Assembly: GCF_000732615.1 (NCBI RefSeq)
Contig: NZ_JPGL01000074.1
Span: 1 to 50,413, forward strand
Origin: Burkholderia paludis
GTDB taxonomy: Bacteria; Pseudomonadota; Gammaproteobacteria; Burkholderiales; Burkholderiaceae
Length of the DNA stretch: 50,413 nucleotides
Direction: 5' to 3'
A program made the position numbers and the translations under genes. The stretch's first letter is position 1. Each line of letters opens with the position of its first letter. Under the pieces are notes generated by a model, which was not told the origin of the DNA, made no database searches, and saw only the letters and a program-made list of their open reading frames with translations. Below are positions 40,231 to 50,000 of this stretch, in pieces.

Positions 40231-41495
40231 TGCGGCCCTTGCTCCACGTGTCCCCGTCGCGCATGTCGCGCCCCACGCTGCAAAGCGTGTTGCGCCGCGC
40301 GCACCTGCGTCTCGCATTCGTCGCCATCGCGATGGCTGCCGTGTCGTTGATCGTCGTCGCCGTGATCGCGTTACGCGCGTATGCCGGCAACAACCTGAAC
40401 CTGCTCGCCCGCTCGCTCGGCTATACGGTCGAGGCGGCGCTCGTGTTCGGCGATCGTGTCGCGGCGAACGAGGCGATCGGGCTGATCGCGAGCGAGGAGG
40501 ACGTCGCGCAGGTCGAGGTGACCGACAGCAAGGGCCAGTCGTTCGCGACGTGGCAACTGCCCGCCGGAAACGGGGTCGCGCGGCTCGAGCGCGTCGTTGC
40601 CGACCTCGCGCTGCCCGGGCCCGTGGCGGTGCCGGTCGTGCACGACGGCATCGTTGTCGGGCAGGTCGTCGTGCGCGGCCGCGGGCACCAGTTCTTCGGC
40701 TTCCTGCTGGGCGGCGTCGGCGGTATTCTCGGCTGTCTGGCCGTCAGCGTGTTCGGCGCCTATGTGAGCTCGAAGCGCCTGTTGCGCAACATCGTCGCGC
40801 CGCTGCGCGCGCTCGCCGGCGTCGCGCACGCGGTGCGGCGCGAGCGGGCATTCGCGCGGCGCGTCGAGCCGGCGGCGATCGCCGAACTGAACGAGCTCGG
40901 CGACGACTTCAACGCGTTGCTCGACGAATTCGAAGACTGGCAGAACACGCTGCGCGACGAAAACGCGTCGCTCGAACACCAGGCGACGCACGATGCGCTC
41001 ACGGGGCTGCCCAATCGCGTGCAGTTCGAGTCGCGCCTGACGCGCGCGCTCGGCGATGCGAGTGCGACGGGGCAGCGGGTCGCGATCCTGTATCTCGACT
41101 GCGACCGCTTCAAGGAGATCAACGATTGTCTCGGTCACGAGGCCGGCGACGCGGTGCTGGTCGGCGTCGCGTCGCGGCTGCGCAAGCAGGTGCGCGAGAC
41201 CGATCTGGTCGCCCGCCTCGGCGGCGACGAATTTGCGGTGATGCTGGCGGCGGTGCGCGAAGCGGGCAGCGTGTGCCGGGTCGCCGACGAGATATTGTCA
41301 GGCATGGCGCCGTCGATCGAGCTGTCCGACGGCCGCATGGTGGCCACCATGATGAGTGCCGGCGTTGCGCTGTATCCCGACCACGCGTCGGACGCGAGCG
41401 GTTTGCTGCGCGCGGCGGATGCAGCGATGTACCGGGCCAAGCGCGCCCGGCCAGGCTCCTGGCAGCTGGCCGAAGGCGTCGCGGGACCGGTTTGA
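40227..41495 (+). CDS. yfiN: YfiN-like membrane diguanylate cyclase
   Basis: A 422-residue inner-membrane protein. A transmembrane helix (about 33-50), a periplasmic sensor (about 52-155), a second helix (FFGFLLGGVGGILGCLAVSVFGAYV), a HAMP-like linker, and a C-terminal GGDEF domain. The active site is G332-G-D-E-F, with the substrate motifs HDALTGLPNR and LDCDRFKEINDCLGHEAGD intact. An inhibitory I-site RETD lies five residues before GGDEF, so product feedback is likely. It makes cyclic-di-GMP, promoting biofilm, when YfiR is removed. The ATG overlaps the yfiR stop, so the two are coupled. Confidence 0.93.
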   Translation: MMRPLLHVSPSRMSRPTLQSVLRRAHLRLAFVAIAMAAVSLIVVAVIALRAYAGNNLNLLARSLGYTVEAALVFGDRVAANEAIGLIASEEDVAQVEVTDSKGQSFATWQLPAGNGVARLERVVADLALPGPVAVPVVHDGIVVGQVVVRGRGHQFFGFLLGGVGGILGCLAVSVFGAYVSSKRLLRNIVAPLRALAGVAHAVRRERAFARRVEPAAIAELNELGDDFNALLDEFEDWQNTLRDENASLEHQATHDALTGLPNRVQFESRLTRALGDASATGQRVAILYLDCDRFKEINDCLGHEAGDAVLVGVASRLRKQVRETDLVARLGGDEFAVMLAAVREAGSVCRVADEILSGMAPSIELSDGRMVATMMSAGVALYPDHASDASGLLRAADAAMYRAKRARPGSWQLAEGVAGPV

Positions 41496-41580
41496 CCGAT
41501 TGCTTCGCGCTGCGGGCGAGGCCGCAGCCGTCGATGACAACAAGCGCGCCCGGCGCGGGCGCACTCGAAGGGGATGCGAC

Positions 41581-42093
41581 ATGAACCACTCGTTTCCTGT
41601 GGGCATCGGGCGTGCGTGCGTCTTGAGCACGCTGCTGCTGCTGTGCATGCTGCTGGGCGGCTGCAAGACGCCGCCGCTTCATCGCGGACTGACGCAGACG
41701 CAGGTCACGGTGCTCAAGTCCGCCGGTTTCCAGGAAACCGAACAGGGTTTCGAGTTCGGCTCGACGGGGCCGATCCTGTTCGATTTCGACCGCTACAACC
41801 TCAAGCCCGATGTGCGCCGGATCGTCGAGCGGATCGGACGGACGCTCCACTCGGCCGGGATCAACGGGGTGCGGGTCTACGGCTATTCGGACGAAGAGGG
41901 CGCGGCCGACTACGACGTCGAGCTGTCGCGGCGGCGGGCGGAGGTGGTGGCGATCGAGCTGGTCGATATCGGACTGGATGCGAAACGGATCTCGGTCGTC
42001 GGGAAAGGGAAGCTCGACCCGGTGGGCGACAACCGGACGCCGGTGGGCCGGGCGCAGAACCGGCGGGCGGCGATCGTGGTGTCGCCGCGGTGA
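41581..42093 (+). CDS. yfiB: YfiB-like OmpA-family outer-membrane lipoprotein
   Basis: A 170-residue lipoprotein. The lipobox LLGGC places the lipidated cysteine at C28. The C-terminal OmpA peptidoglycan-binding domain has ILFDFDRYNLKPDVRRIVERI, GVRVYGYSDEEGAADYDVELSRRRAEVV (parts) and GRAQNRRAAIVV. YfiB captures YfiR at the outer membrane, relieving YfiN. The gene order yfiR-yfiN-yfiB is the same as in Pseudomonas aeruginosa. An AAGGGG lies before the ATG at 41581. Confidence 0.92.
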   Translation: MNHSFPVGIGRACVLSTLLLLCMLLGGCKTPPLHRGLTQTQVTVLKSAGFQETEQGFEFGSTGPILFDFDRYNLKPDVRRIVERIGRTLHSAGINGVRVYGYSDEEGAADYDVELSRRRAEVVAIELVDIGLDAKRISVVGKGKLDPVGDNRTPVGRAQNRRAAIVVSPR

Positions 42094-42408
42094 GTATCGC
42101 GCGGGGCGGCGCGCCGATTGCGGGCGTTCGGCTGCCGGCGGGCAACACGGACCCCGGAACGTCGCGATGCAGTTCGTTGTAACGGTTCGCCATCGTTGCG
42201 ATATCGATATCCGGAGGTCGGTTCGCAAGCAGCGGCCTCCTGCATTCATGGCGCGCGGGACGTAGTGTCGACCGAAGCGGTCGATGACGAACGGGTACGG
42301 TACGCCGGATGCAAAAAGATTTTTTCAGTTATCCGAATAGAATCGTTCCGTCTGTCTATTTGAGCGCGCGCTCGCCATCGGGCGAGCGAAGCGGCGTCCG
42401 GAACGTGT
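42094..42408. other. Intergenic region before the type VI genes
   Basis: About 315 bases. It contains a run AAAAAGATTTTTTC (about 42312-42325) and AT-rich sequence to 42362, likely the promoter of the tssF-like gene. No gene seen. Confidence 0.5.
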
Positions 42409-44283
42409 ATGGCCATCGAACCCCAGGATCTGCTCCCGTATTTCGAACGCGAGATGGCGCTGCTGCGTCGTTCGATGCAGGCATTCGCGGCGCGTTTTCC
42501 CCGAATCGCCGCGCGACTGGCGATCGCCGGCGAGCATTCCGACGATCCGCACGTCGAACGCCTGCTGCAGGCGTTCGCATTGATGGCGTCGTTGCACGAT
42601 ATCCGCCTCGACGACGATGTGCCCGCTTTTACGCACAGCCTGCTCGAGACGCTGCACGGCGCATTCCTGCGCCCGTTTCCTTCCTGTGCGATCGCGCAAT
42701 TTCATGTCGACCTGACCGGCAATCAGACCGGGCCACGCGTCGTTTCCCGTGGCGAGCACCTGATCGCACCGGCTGGTCGTGAAGTATTCCGCATCACGGA
42801 CGGGGTCACGATCGTGCCGCTTGCCGTTTCGGATGTGGGTTACACGACGTCGGCGATCGCGCCGCGCGATGCGGCGCTGCCGTCCGACGCGACCGGCCTG
42901 TTGACGATCGCGTTCGAGCTGACCTCGCCGGACGCGACGTTCGCGATCGTGCCGGACAGGTTACGCCTGCATTTCACCGGCGCGCGCGAAATCGTCGCGG
43001 CGCTCATGGACGCCGCCCTGCTTTTTGCCGTGCGCGGTTTCGCCGAGGCCGACGAAGCCGGGTGCTGGAAGCGACTTCCCGGCACGCCATTCAAGGCGGT
43101 CGGCGTCGAGCCGGCCGATGCGCTGCTCGATATGCCGCGCGACGATGCGCTCGGGCCGTTTCACCTGCTGATGGAGTACTGCGCCGTCCCGGAGCGCTTC
43201 GATTTCGTCGAACTGGATATGCGAGCGCTCAAGCGGATCGCGGGCGGCAGCCGTCGCGTCGCGCTGCGCGTGGCGATCGCGGCCGTGCATCCGGATTCTC
43301 GTCGGGCGCAGCGCCTGGCCGCCGCGACGGCCGAACATGTGCGCTTGTTCTGTACGCCCGCGATCAATCTATTCCCGAGCGATGCCGAGCCGATCGAGAC
43401 TTGTCCCGGTGGTTCTTGTTACACGGTGAAGGCGCTGGCACGGAAGGGCGGGCCGCAGACGAACATCTGGTCGGTCGACTCGGTTCGCGAGATGTCCGAT
43501 GCCGGTGCGTCGATCCTGCCGCCGTTCGAGTCATTGCGGCACGGGACGGGAGCTGATCGAGGGCCATTCTGGACCGTGTTGCGCGACGAAGCCGGGCGGG
43601 CCGTGAAGAAGCCTGTCGATCCGGGCGACACAAAGGCGGCCATGACGCCGTCTCCGGACGACACGGCAGGGCGGCGCCGCGACATCGAACTGGCACTGAT
43701 CGACCGCGACGGCCGGCCTGCCGATCCCGGGCGGCGCAAGCTGGCGATCCGGCTTTCCTGTACCCAGGGCGATCTGTCCGGGATGCAGGGGCGCGAGCTG
43801 GTCCTGCCCTCGGGCGGTTCGGCCGGGGCGATCGCGCTGGTGAACCGGCCGACCCTGAGCCGGCCGCCGGCTTTCCGCTACGGCGAGCTGTGGGATGTGC
43901 TGTCGCTGCTCGTGCCGCAGGCGATCCGGCTCGACAGCGGCGGCCTGACCCAGATCAGGCGGCTCGCCGCGCGCTGGGCTGCTTGCTCGGTCGACGCCGG
44001 GCGGCGCTTCGACGCGCTCGTCTCGCTGTCGATCGCCCGCGTCCGGCGTTGGCTGCCCGGCAAGCCGGCGTCGGCGTTCGTGCCGGGGCTCGAAGTGCGG
44101 CTGGTGGTCGATGAGCAGCGTTTCGCCGGATTCAGCCTTGGCGTATTCGCGCACGTGATGGACCGGTTTTTCGCACCCTGTGTTCCGGCGACAAGCTTCG
44201 TGCAGGTCGTGCTGGTTTCAGCGCATACGGGTGCGCTGCTGCGACGCGGCGAACCGTGCCCCGGCGTCCAGCCGCCGGTCTAG
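42409..44283 (+). CDS. tssF: Type VI secretion baseplate protein TssF
   Basis: A 624-residue TssF/VasA protein. The N-terminus LLPYFEREMALLRRSMQAFAARFPRIAARLAI (in parts) is the family hallmark, followed by ARLLEGFAL-like HVERLLQAFALMASLHDIRLDD and the beta-rich wing domains (QFHVDLTGNQTG, GEHLIAPAGREVF). The C-terminus LGVFAHVMDRFFAPCVPATSFVQV is also typical. TssF with TssG and TssK forms baseplate wedges. Here it stands without tssG, tssE or tssK, directly upstream of vgrG, so it may be an accessory copy. The ribosome binding site is weak. Confidence 0.88.
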   Translation: MAIEPQDLLPYFEREMALLRRSMQAFAARFPRIAARLAIAGEHSDDPHVERLLQAFALMASLHDIRLDDDVPAFTHSLLETLHGAFLRPFPSCAIAQFHVDLTGNQTGPRVVSRGEHLIAPAGREVFRITDGVTIVPLAVSDVGYTTSAIAPRDAALPSDATGLLTIAFELTSPDATFAIVPDRLRLHFTGAREIVAALMDAALLFAVRGFAEADEAGCWKRLPGTPFKAVGVEPADALLDMPRDDALGPFHLLMEYCAVPERFDFVELDMRALKRIAGGSRRVALRVAIAAVHPDSRRAQRLAAATAEHVRLFCTPAINLFPSDAEPIETCPGGSCYTVKALARKGGPQTNIWSVDSVREMSDAGASILPPFESLRHGTGADRGPFWTVLRDEAGRAVKKPVDPGDTKAAMTPSPDDTAGRRRDIELALIDRDGRPADPGRRKLAIRLSCTQGDLSGMQGRELVLPSGGSAGAIALVNRPTLSRPPAFRYGELWDVLSLLVPQAIRLDSGGLTQIRRLAARWAACSVDAGRRFDALVSLSIARVRRWLPGKPASAFVPGLEVRLVVDEQRFAGFSLGVFAHVMDRFFAPCVPATSFVQVVLVSAHTGALLRRGEPCPGVQPPV

Positions 44284-44416
44284 TTTTTCGATTTTGGGGG
44301 CGCGAACGGAAACGTTTGCCGGTGGCTTCCGCGTTGTCGGAATTTGTCCTACATTATCGGGGCTTCGGGCCAGCCAGACGGCCCACGGAACCTGAGATCA
44401 CACGCAAGGAACAAGA

Positions 44417-46555
44417 ATGAGTTTCGCTCCGAACGGCGGTATTCCCACTGGTTTCGGCGGTGGCGGGCTGGGCTCGCTGAGCGCGCTCGGCGGCCTGGCT
44501 GGTACGGTTGCGTCGAGTGTGGCCGGTAGCATCGGTCCGCTCGCCGGCCTGGTCGGGCACGTCGACACCGTCCAGCGCGCGATGCAGCTTGCGCAGACCG
44601 GCTTCTCGCTGATGGACAAGACGCCCGGCGCGGTCGCCGAGGCGATCAACGGCGCCGCCACCCCCGCGCGCCTGACCCAGCTCAACCGCTACGTGACGCT
44701 CGATACGCCGCTCGGCCCGGATGTGCTGCTGGTCAGCGCGGCCGTCGTCGACGAGTACGTGAACCGCTTGCCGGAAATCCACCTCGACCTGCTGTCGCAT
44801 CGCCACGACCTGCGCCCCGAGGACCTGATCGGCCAGCAGGTCAAGATCCGGCTCGACCAGCAGGCGCGCCTGTCGACGCTCGAACGCGTCGTTGCCTCCG
44901 GCACCGGCGACAACGACCGCTACTTCGACGGCTATGTCGCTTCGTTCGACCGGGCCGGCAACCCCGGCAACGTCACGCAGTACCACCTGACGGCCGTGCC
45001 GTGGTTCTGGTTCCTGACCCGCTCGACCGACTGCCGGATCTTCCAGAACAAGACCGCGCAGGACATCCTCACCGAGATTTTCCAGGAACACGGCTTTTCC
45101 GATTTCGTGTTCGACATCCGGACGAGCGAGAAGCCGCTCGAGTACGTCGTGATGTACCAGGAGAGCTACTACAACTTCTGCGCGCGGCTGATGGAGCAGG
45201 AGGGGCTCGTCTGGACGCACCGCTACGAGAAGGACAAGCACATCCTGGTGATCGGCGATACGAATCTGCTGTTCCGTCCGATCGACGGGTTGGCGACGGT
45301 GCCGTTCGCCGCGACCGAGGCGAGTGAGGACAGCGGCATCGACCAGTTGCACGAAGGCCGGCGCTTTGGCGTCGGCAAGGTCACGTTCCGCGACTTCAAC
45401 CACCAGAACCCGTCGTCGCCGCTGATGCTGGTGGAGGCGGGGCCGCAGAACCTCAAGCACGCGCGGCTCGACGCGACCGAGCGCTTCGAGCACCAGTCGC
45501 TGTACGACCATGGCGACGACGGCAACCGCTACGCCCGCTTCGCGATGGAGGCCGAGGAGGCGCAGGCCCACCGTTATACCGGCGGCGGTTACGCGTGGCG
45601 CATGACCACGGCGGGCGCCGTCACCGTGGCGAATCATCCGGTGCTCGAGAACAACCAGGAATACGTGATCCTGCAAGTGCGTCACGAGGCGGTAAACGAT
45701 TACACGCAGCACAGCGCGAAGCTGCCTTATCGCAACAGCTTCGCGCTTCTGCCGAAGAAGGTTCCGTATCGCGCGCCGCGCGGCACGCCGAAACCGGTGA
45801 TTCACGGCACGCAGTCGGCGATGGTCGTCGGGCCGAAGGGCGAGGAAATCTATACCAACGGCAGCGCGGTGAAGGTGCATTTCCCGTGGGACCGGCGCGG
45901 CAAGAAGGACGGCTCCGATTCGATGTGGGTGCGCGTGTCGCAACCGTGGGCGGGCGACGGCTGGGGTGCGGCCGCGATTCCGCGGATCAAGCAGGAAGTG
46001 CTCGTCGCGTTCAACCAGGGCGACCCGGACAACCCGGTGATCGTCGGCCGCGTGTACAACGGCGAGCAAGGCAACCCGTACCACGGTACGGCCGGCCAGA
46101 CGATGGGGATCAAGAGCCAGACGCACAAGGGGCAGGGGTCGAACGAGATCCGCATGACCGACACGAACGGCATGCAGGAATTCTTCATGCACGCGCAGAA
46201 GGACATGAACACCGTCGTCGAGAACAACGAGACGCACAAGGTGCTCGGGCCGCTGCGTACCGTGCTGGTGGCCACCGGCAGCGAAGAGAAGCAGATTCCG
46301 CAGGGCAACCTGACCGAGACGATCGCCGAGAAGCGCAGCACGACCGCGACCACCGTCGAGGTGCTGACGCCGGCCAAGGACGGCGGCGGCGGCACGCAGG
46401 TTCACGTCGCCGAGCGCGGCATCCTGCTGAAGGTACAGGACAGCTCGATCTCGCTCGCGCCGGAAGGCATTCGCCTCGAGCACAAGGGCTCCGTGATCCT
46501 GATGACCGACGACGGCGTGATGATCAACGGCCAGCGCATCGATCTCAACAAATAA
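44417..46555 (+). CDS. vgrG: Type VI secretion spike protein VgrG
   Basis: A 712-residue VgrG. The gp27/gp44-like N-terminal part contains YHLTAVPWFWFLTRSTDCRIFQ and YNFCARLMEQEGLVWTH (parts). The OB-fold gp5 domain has VKVHFPWDRRGKKDG and RVSQPWAGDGWGA followed by VAFNQGDPDNPVIVGRVYNGEQGNPY (parts). The C-terminal beta-helix carries EIRMTDTNGMQEFFMHAQKDMN and a final VMINGQRIDL. It has no obvious C-terminal toxin extension, so it acts as carrier; the PAAR-Rhs protein encoded downstream would sit on its tip. AAGGAAC before the ATG fits translation. Confidence 0.95.
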   Translation: MSFAPNGGIPTGFGGGGLGSLSALGGLAGTVASSVAGSIGPLAGLVGHVDTVQRAMQLAQTGFSLMDKTPGAVAEAINGAATPARLTQLNRYVTLDTPLGPDVLLVSAAVVDEYVNRLPEIHLDLLSHRHDLRPEDLIGQQVKIRLDQQARLSTLERVVASGTGDNDRYFDGYVASFDRAGNPGNVTQYHLTAVPWFWFLTRSTDCRIFQNKTAQDILTEIFQEHGFSDFVFDIRTSEKPLEYVVMYQESYYNFCARLMEQEGLVWTHRYEKDKHILVIGDTNLLFRPIDGLATVPFAATEASEDSGIDQLHEGRRFGVGKVTFRDFNHQNPSSPLMLVEAGPQNLKHARLDATERFEHQSLYDHGDDGNRYARFAMEAEEAQAHRYTGGGYAWRMTTAGAVTVANHPVLENNQEYVILQVRHEAVNDYTQHSAKLPYRNSFALLPKKVPYRAPRGTPKPVIHGTQSAMVVGPKGEEIYTNGSAVKVHFPWDRRGKKDGSDSMWVRVSQPWAGDGWGAAAIPRIKQEVLVAFNQGDPDNPVIVGRVYNGEQGNPYHGTAGQTMGIKSQTHKGQGSNEIRMTDTNGMQEFFMHAQKDMNTVVENNETHKVLGPLRTVLVATGSEEKQIPQGNLTETIAEKRSTTATTVEVLTPAKDGGGGTQVHVAERGILLKVQDSSISLAPEGIRLEHKGSVILMTDDGVMINGQRIDLNK

Positions 46556-46571
46556 GCGAACAAGACGAACC

Positions 46572-47030
46572 ATGCACTACGCAATCCACGAAGGCACCTT
46601 CGAACTGCCGGACGCGGCGCTCGACCGCACCGTCAACATTCTTGTGATGAACGCCGGCCCCGGCGGCCTCAACCTCGTGATTGCCCGTGGGCGGCTGCGC
46701 GACGGCGAGAATCTCGACGCGTTCGTCGCGCGCGAATGGGACGTGGCGTCGCGCGATGCAAAGATGCTTACGGAGAAGGCGCGCCGGCCCGTGACCGTCG
46801 CAGGGCGCGCGGGCGTCCAGATCGATTCCACGCACGAGCGGGACGGCCGGCTCTGGCATCAGGTCCAGACCATGTTCCCGTCGGACGACGCCGGCCGCGT
46901 GCTGGTGATGACGTTGACCAGCGCGGCGCCGCTGACCGACGAGCAGCAGGCGATCGCCGAGCGGATGCTCGCCAGTTTCCAGCCGCGCGTGGCGCGACCG
47001 ACCCTGCTCGGGCCGGGTGATGCGTCGTGA
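46572..47030 (+). CDS. EagR-type type VI effector chaperone (DUF1795/DcrB-related)
   Basis: A 152-residue DUF1795 protein: MHYAIHEGTFELPDAALDRTVNIL at the start (in parts), then LVIARGRLRDGENLDAFVAREW and GRLWHQVQTMF. Eag chaperones bind the transmembrane N-terminus of Rhs/PAAR effectors, keep it soluble, and help load the effector on VgrG. It lies between vgrG and the rhs gene and its stop overlaps the rhs GTG start (GTGA), which ties it to that effector. The prePAAR motif in the next protein supports this. Confidence 0.92.
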   Translation: MHYAIHEGTFELPDAALDRTVNILVMNAGPGGLNLVIARGRLRDGENLDAFVAREWDVASRDAKMLTEKARRPVTVAGRAGVQIDSTHERDGRLWHQVQTMFPSDDAGRVLVMTLTSAAPLTDEQQAIAERMLASFQPRVARPTLLGPGDAS

Positions 47031-50000
47031 GCGCGGAGAACTTCGCGGCCGCTCGCTGCAAAGATCCGATCCAGCACACGTCGCTCCTGGGTGAGCTGGT
47101 CGGCACGGTCGGGGCGGTAGTCGGCAGCGCCATCGTCGGCACGTTGGTGGCGGAGGCCATGGAGGGGCTCGTGTTCGCCGGCCTCGCCGTGCTCGAGATC
47201 GGCACGGCCGGGCTGGCGACGCCGCTCGTGATCGCGATCGGCGTGGGGGTGGCCGTCGGCTCGGGCGCGCTGATGGAAGCGAGCGGCATGAACGATGCCA
47301 TCGACGACGGCGCGAAGGCACTGGCCAATTCGATGGTGCCGCCCGTGATCAAAGGCAGGATCGCGAGCGGATCGGGGAACGTCTACGTCAACAACGAGGC
47401 GGCGGCGCGGGCGGCGAAGCCGGGCGATCTCGATACCGTTGCGTGTACCGATCATCCCGGGCCGCAGATGATCGCCGACGGGTCGGGGAGCGTTTATATC
47501 AACGATCAGCCGGCCGCGCGGGTCGGGGACAAGACGACGTGCGACGGGACGATTGCCGAAGGGTCGGACAACGTCTTCATCGGCGGCGGTACGCAGCGGG
47601 TGCGGGACGTGAAGTCGGCTACCCGGCTCGGGTGGCTCGGAGCGGCGCTCGGTATCGCGCTCGCGGTGTGCGGGCGCGGGAAGATGGGCTGGGGGCAGTT
47701 CCTGAAGAGCAAGGTGCCGTGTCTCGCGATCAATTTTTTGGCGAGCGCGTTTGGTACCTGGCTCGGGAGTTCGAAGAAGCCGTCGGCGGGGCATCCGGTC
47801 AACGTCATTACCGGCAGCAAGGTTCTCGATGGAACGGACGATACCGACTTCGTACTGCCGGGGCCGTTGCCGATCGTGTGGCAGCGTTTCTATAGCAGCC
47901 TCGACGATCGCGCCGACAGCCTGTTCGGGACGGGATGGAGCGTGCCGATCAGCGTCGAGCTGCGGGTGGCGCGTGAGCATGGCGCGGTTACGTCGATCAC
48001 GTATTGGGACGAGCAGGGGCGCGACATCGTGTTCCCGGCAGTGCCGCCCGGCGAGAGCCATTTCAGCGTTCCCGAAGGCATTTATCTGATCTGCACTGCG
48101 GGTGGCCACTATGTGGTCGAAACGGTCGATGGTGTGTATCGCGACTTTGGCCGTGCTCGTAGCGATGCGGACAGCGAGGCGCTCAAGCTGTGGCGTCTCG
48201 AGGATCGCAACGGCAACTGGATCGAGGTCGAGCAGGAAGCCGCCGGTGAGGTTATGCGGCCTGCGCGGCTGCATGACAGCGCGGGTCGCATGCTGACGCT
48301 CGTCTACGATAAATCGCACGCTCGACGCATTGCCGCGATCGAGTTGACCCGCGGTGTGGACGGTGAGCAACCCGATACGCTGGTGCGTTACGCGTACAAC
48401 GATGCCGGCGAGTTGGTGGCTGTTACCGACCGCAGTGGCCATACCGCGCGACGCTTTGCGTACGAGCGTGGACTGATGGTTCAGCACACGTTGCGCGGTG
48501 GTTTGCAGTGTTTCTATGCGTGGGAGGGCGTTGGTCGCAACGCGCGTGTCGTGCGCCACTGGACCAATGACGGCGAAGCGTACACGTTCAATGCGGACCT
48601 CGCTGGACGCACGGTGACGATCACCGATCAGATCGGTCGCGTGACGCAGTGGACGTGGAACGAGGATCAGCAGCCGACGAGTCATACGGACGCTGAAGGC
48701 CACGTGTGGCAACTCGAATGGAATGCGATGCGGCAGTTGGTCAGTACGACCGACCCGGCAGGGAACACGACCCGCTTCGAGTATGACGAGCGCGGGCGGC
48801 AGACGCAGCGCATCGATGCGCTGGGCCAGGTCGAGCGAACCGAGTGGAACGGGCACTACGATCTGCCTGTCGCGGAAACTGATCCGGCCAACTCGCGCTG
48901 GATCTATCGCTACGACGATCGCGGCAACCTGACGATGACGCGCGATCCGGCAGGCTTCGCGACCGAGTATCACCGGGATGAGCGTGGGCTCGTGCATACG
49001 ATCCGCGATGCGCGCGGGGGGTACAAGTTCCTCGAATGGAATGGCCGTGCGCAACTGACCTCTTACACGGATTGTTCAGGCAAGGTCACGCGGTTTGCAT
49101 ACGATGCGCGGGGTGCGCTCGCGCGCGTGACCGACGCGATGGGCCAGTCCACTGTGTATGAAACGGATGCAATGGGGCGCGTCACGGGGATCGGAACCGC
49201 TGACGGTGCGCGGCAGATGTTTCGATACGATGCGGCTGGACGGCTCGTCGAAGTTGTCGATGCGAATCAGCGCAGCACGCGTTATGAACTCAATCCGCGT
49301 GGATTGCTGATAGCTCGCACGGATGCGGCTGATCGCGTCGTGCGGTTCGGGTACGACGATGCGTTCCGGCTCGCGAGCCTGACCAACGAGAATCGTGAGA
49401 CGTATCGATTCCAGTATGACCGCCGCGATCTGGTTGCTGCGCAGATCGGCCTCGATGGCCATAAGCGTACGTACGAATATGACGTGTGCGGCCAAGGCAC
49501 GAGCGTCCGGGACGGGCAGATCGAGACGCGATACGAGCGCGATGCGATCGGTCGACTGACGGCGAAGCAAACTGCGCACGAGCGTTGTGAATATCTGTAC
49601 GACAAGGCGAGCCGAATCGTATCAGCCGAGTTGTACACACTGGCTGCTCGTGGCCCGTCGCTGAAGAATCGGGTCAGCTTGAAATACGACGCACGCGGTG
49701 AGGTCGTCGAGGAATACACGCCGACCGGCTGGCTCGCGCATACCTACGATGAACTCGGCAATCGCGTCAGCACCACGATCTCCGGCGAGCGCACGATCGA
49801 TTGGCTGCATTACGGGTCGGGACACGTGCACCAGATCCGCGTTGACGGCGCAGCGGTCGCGGACATCGAGCGCGACGATCTGCATCGCGAGGTGCTGCGA
49901 ACGCAGGGCAAACTGACCAGTCATTTCGGATATGACGCGGTAGGTCGTCGTGCGCGGCACGCTGCGCAGCGTGGCCATGCGGCTGATGATCTGCTTGCTA

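Noticed and set aside
42409..44283. Considered a full type VI secretion cluster
   Set aside because: Only tssF is present. TssB, TssC, Hcp, TssE, TssG, TssK and ClpV are not in the window.
47443..48089. Short plus-strand open frames inside the rhs gene
   Set aside because: They are out-of-frame shadows. The long frame from 47027 reads continuously through PAAR and Rhs motifs.
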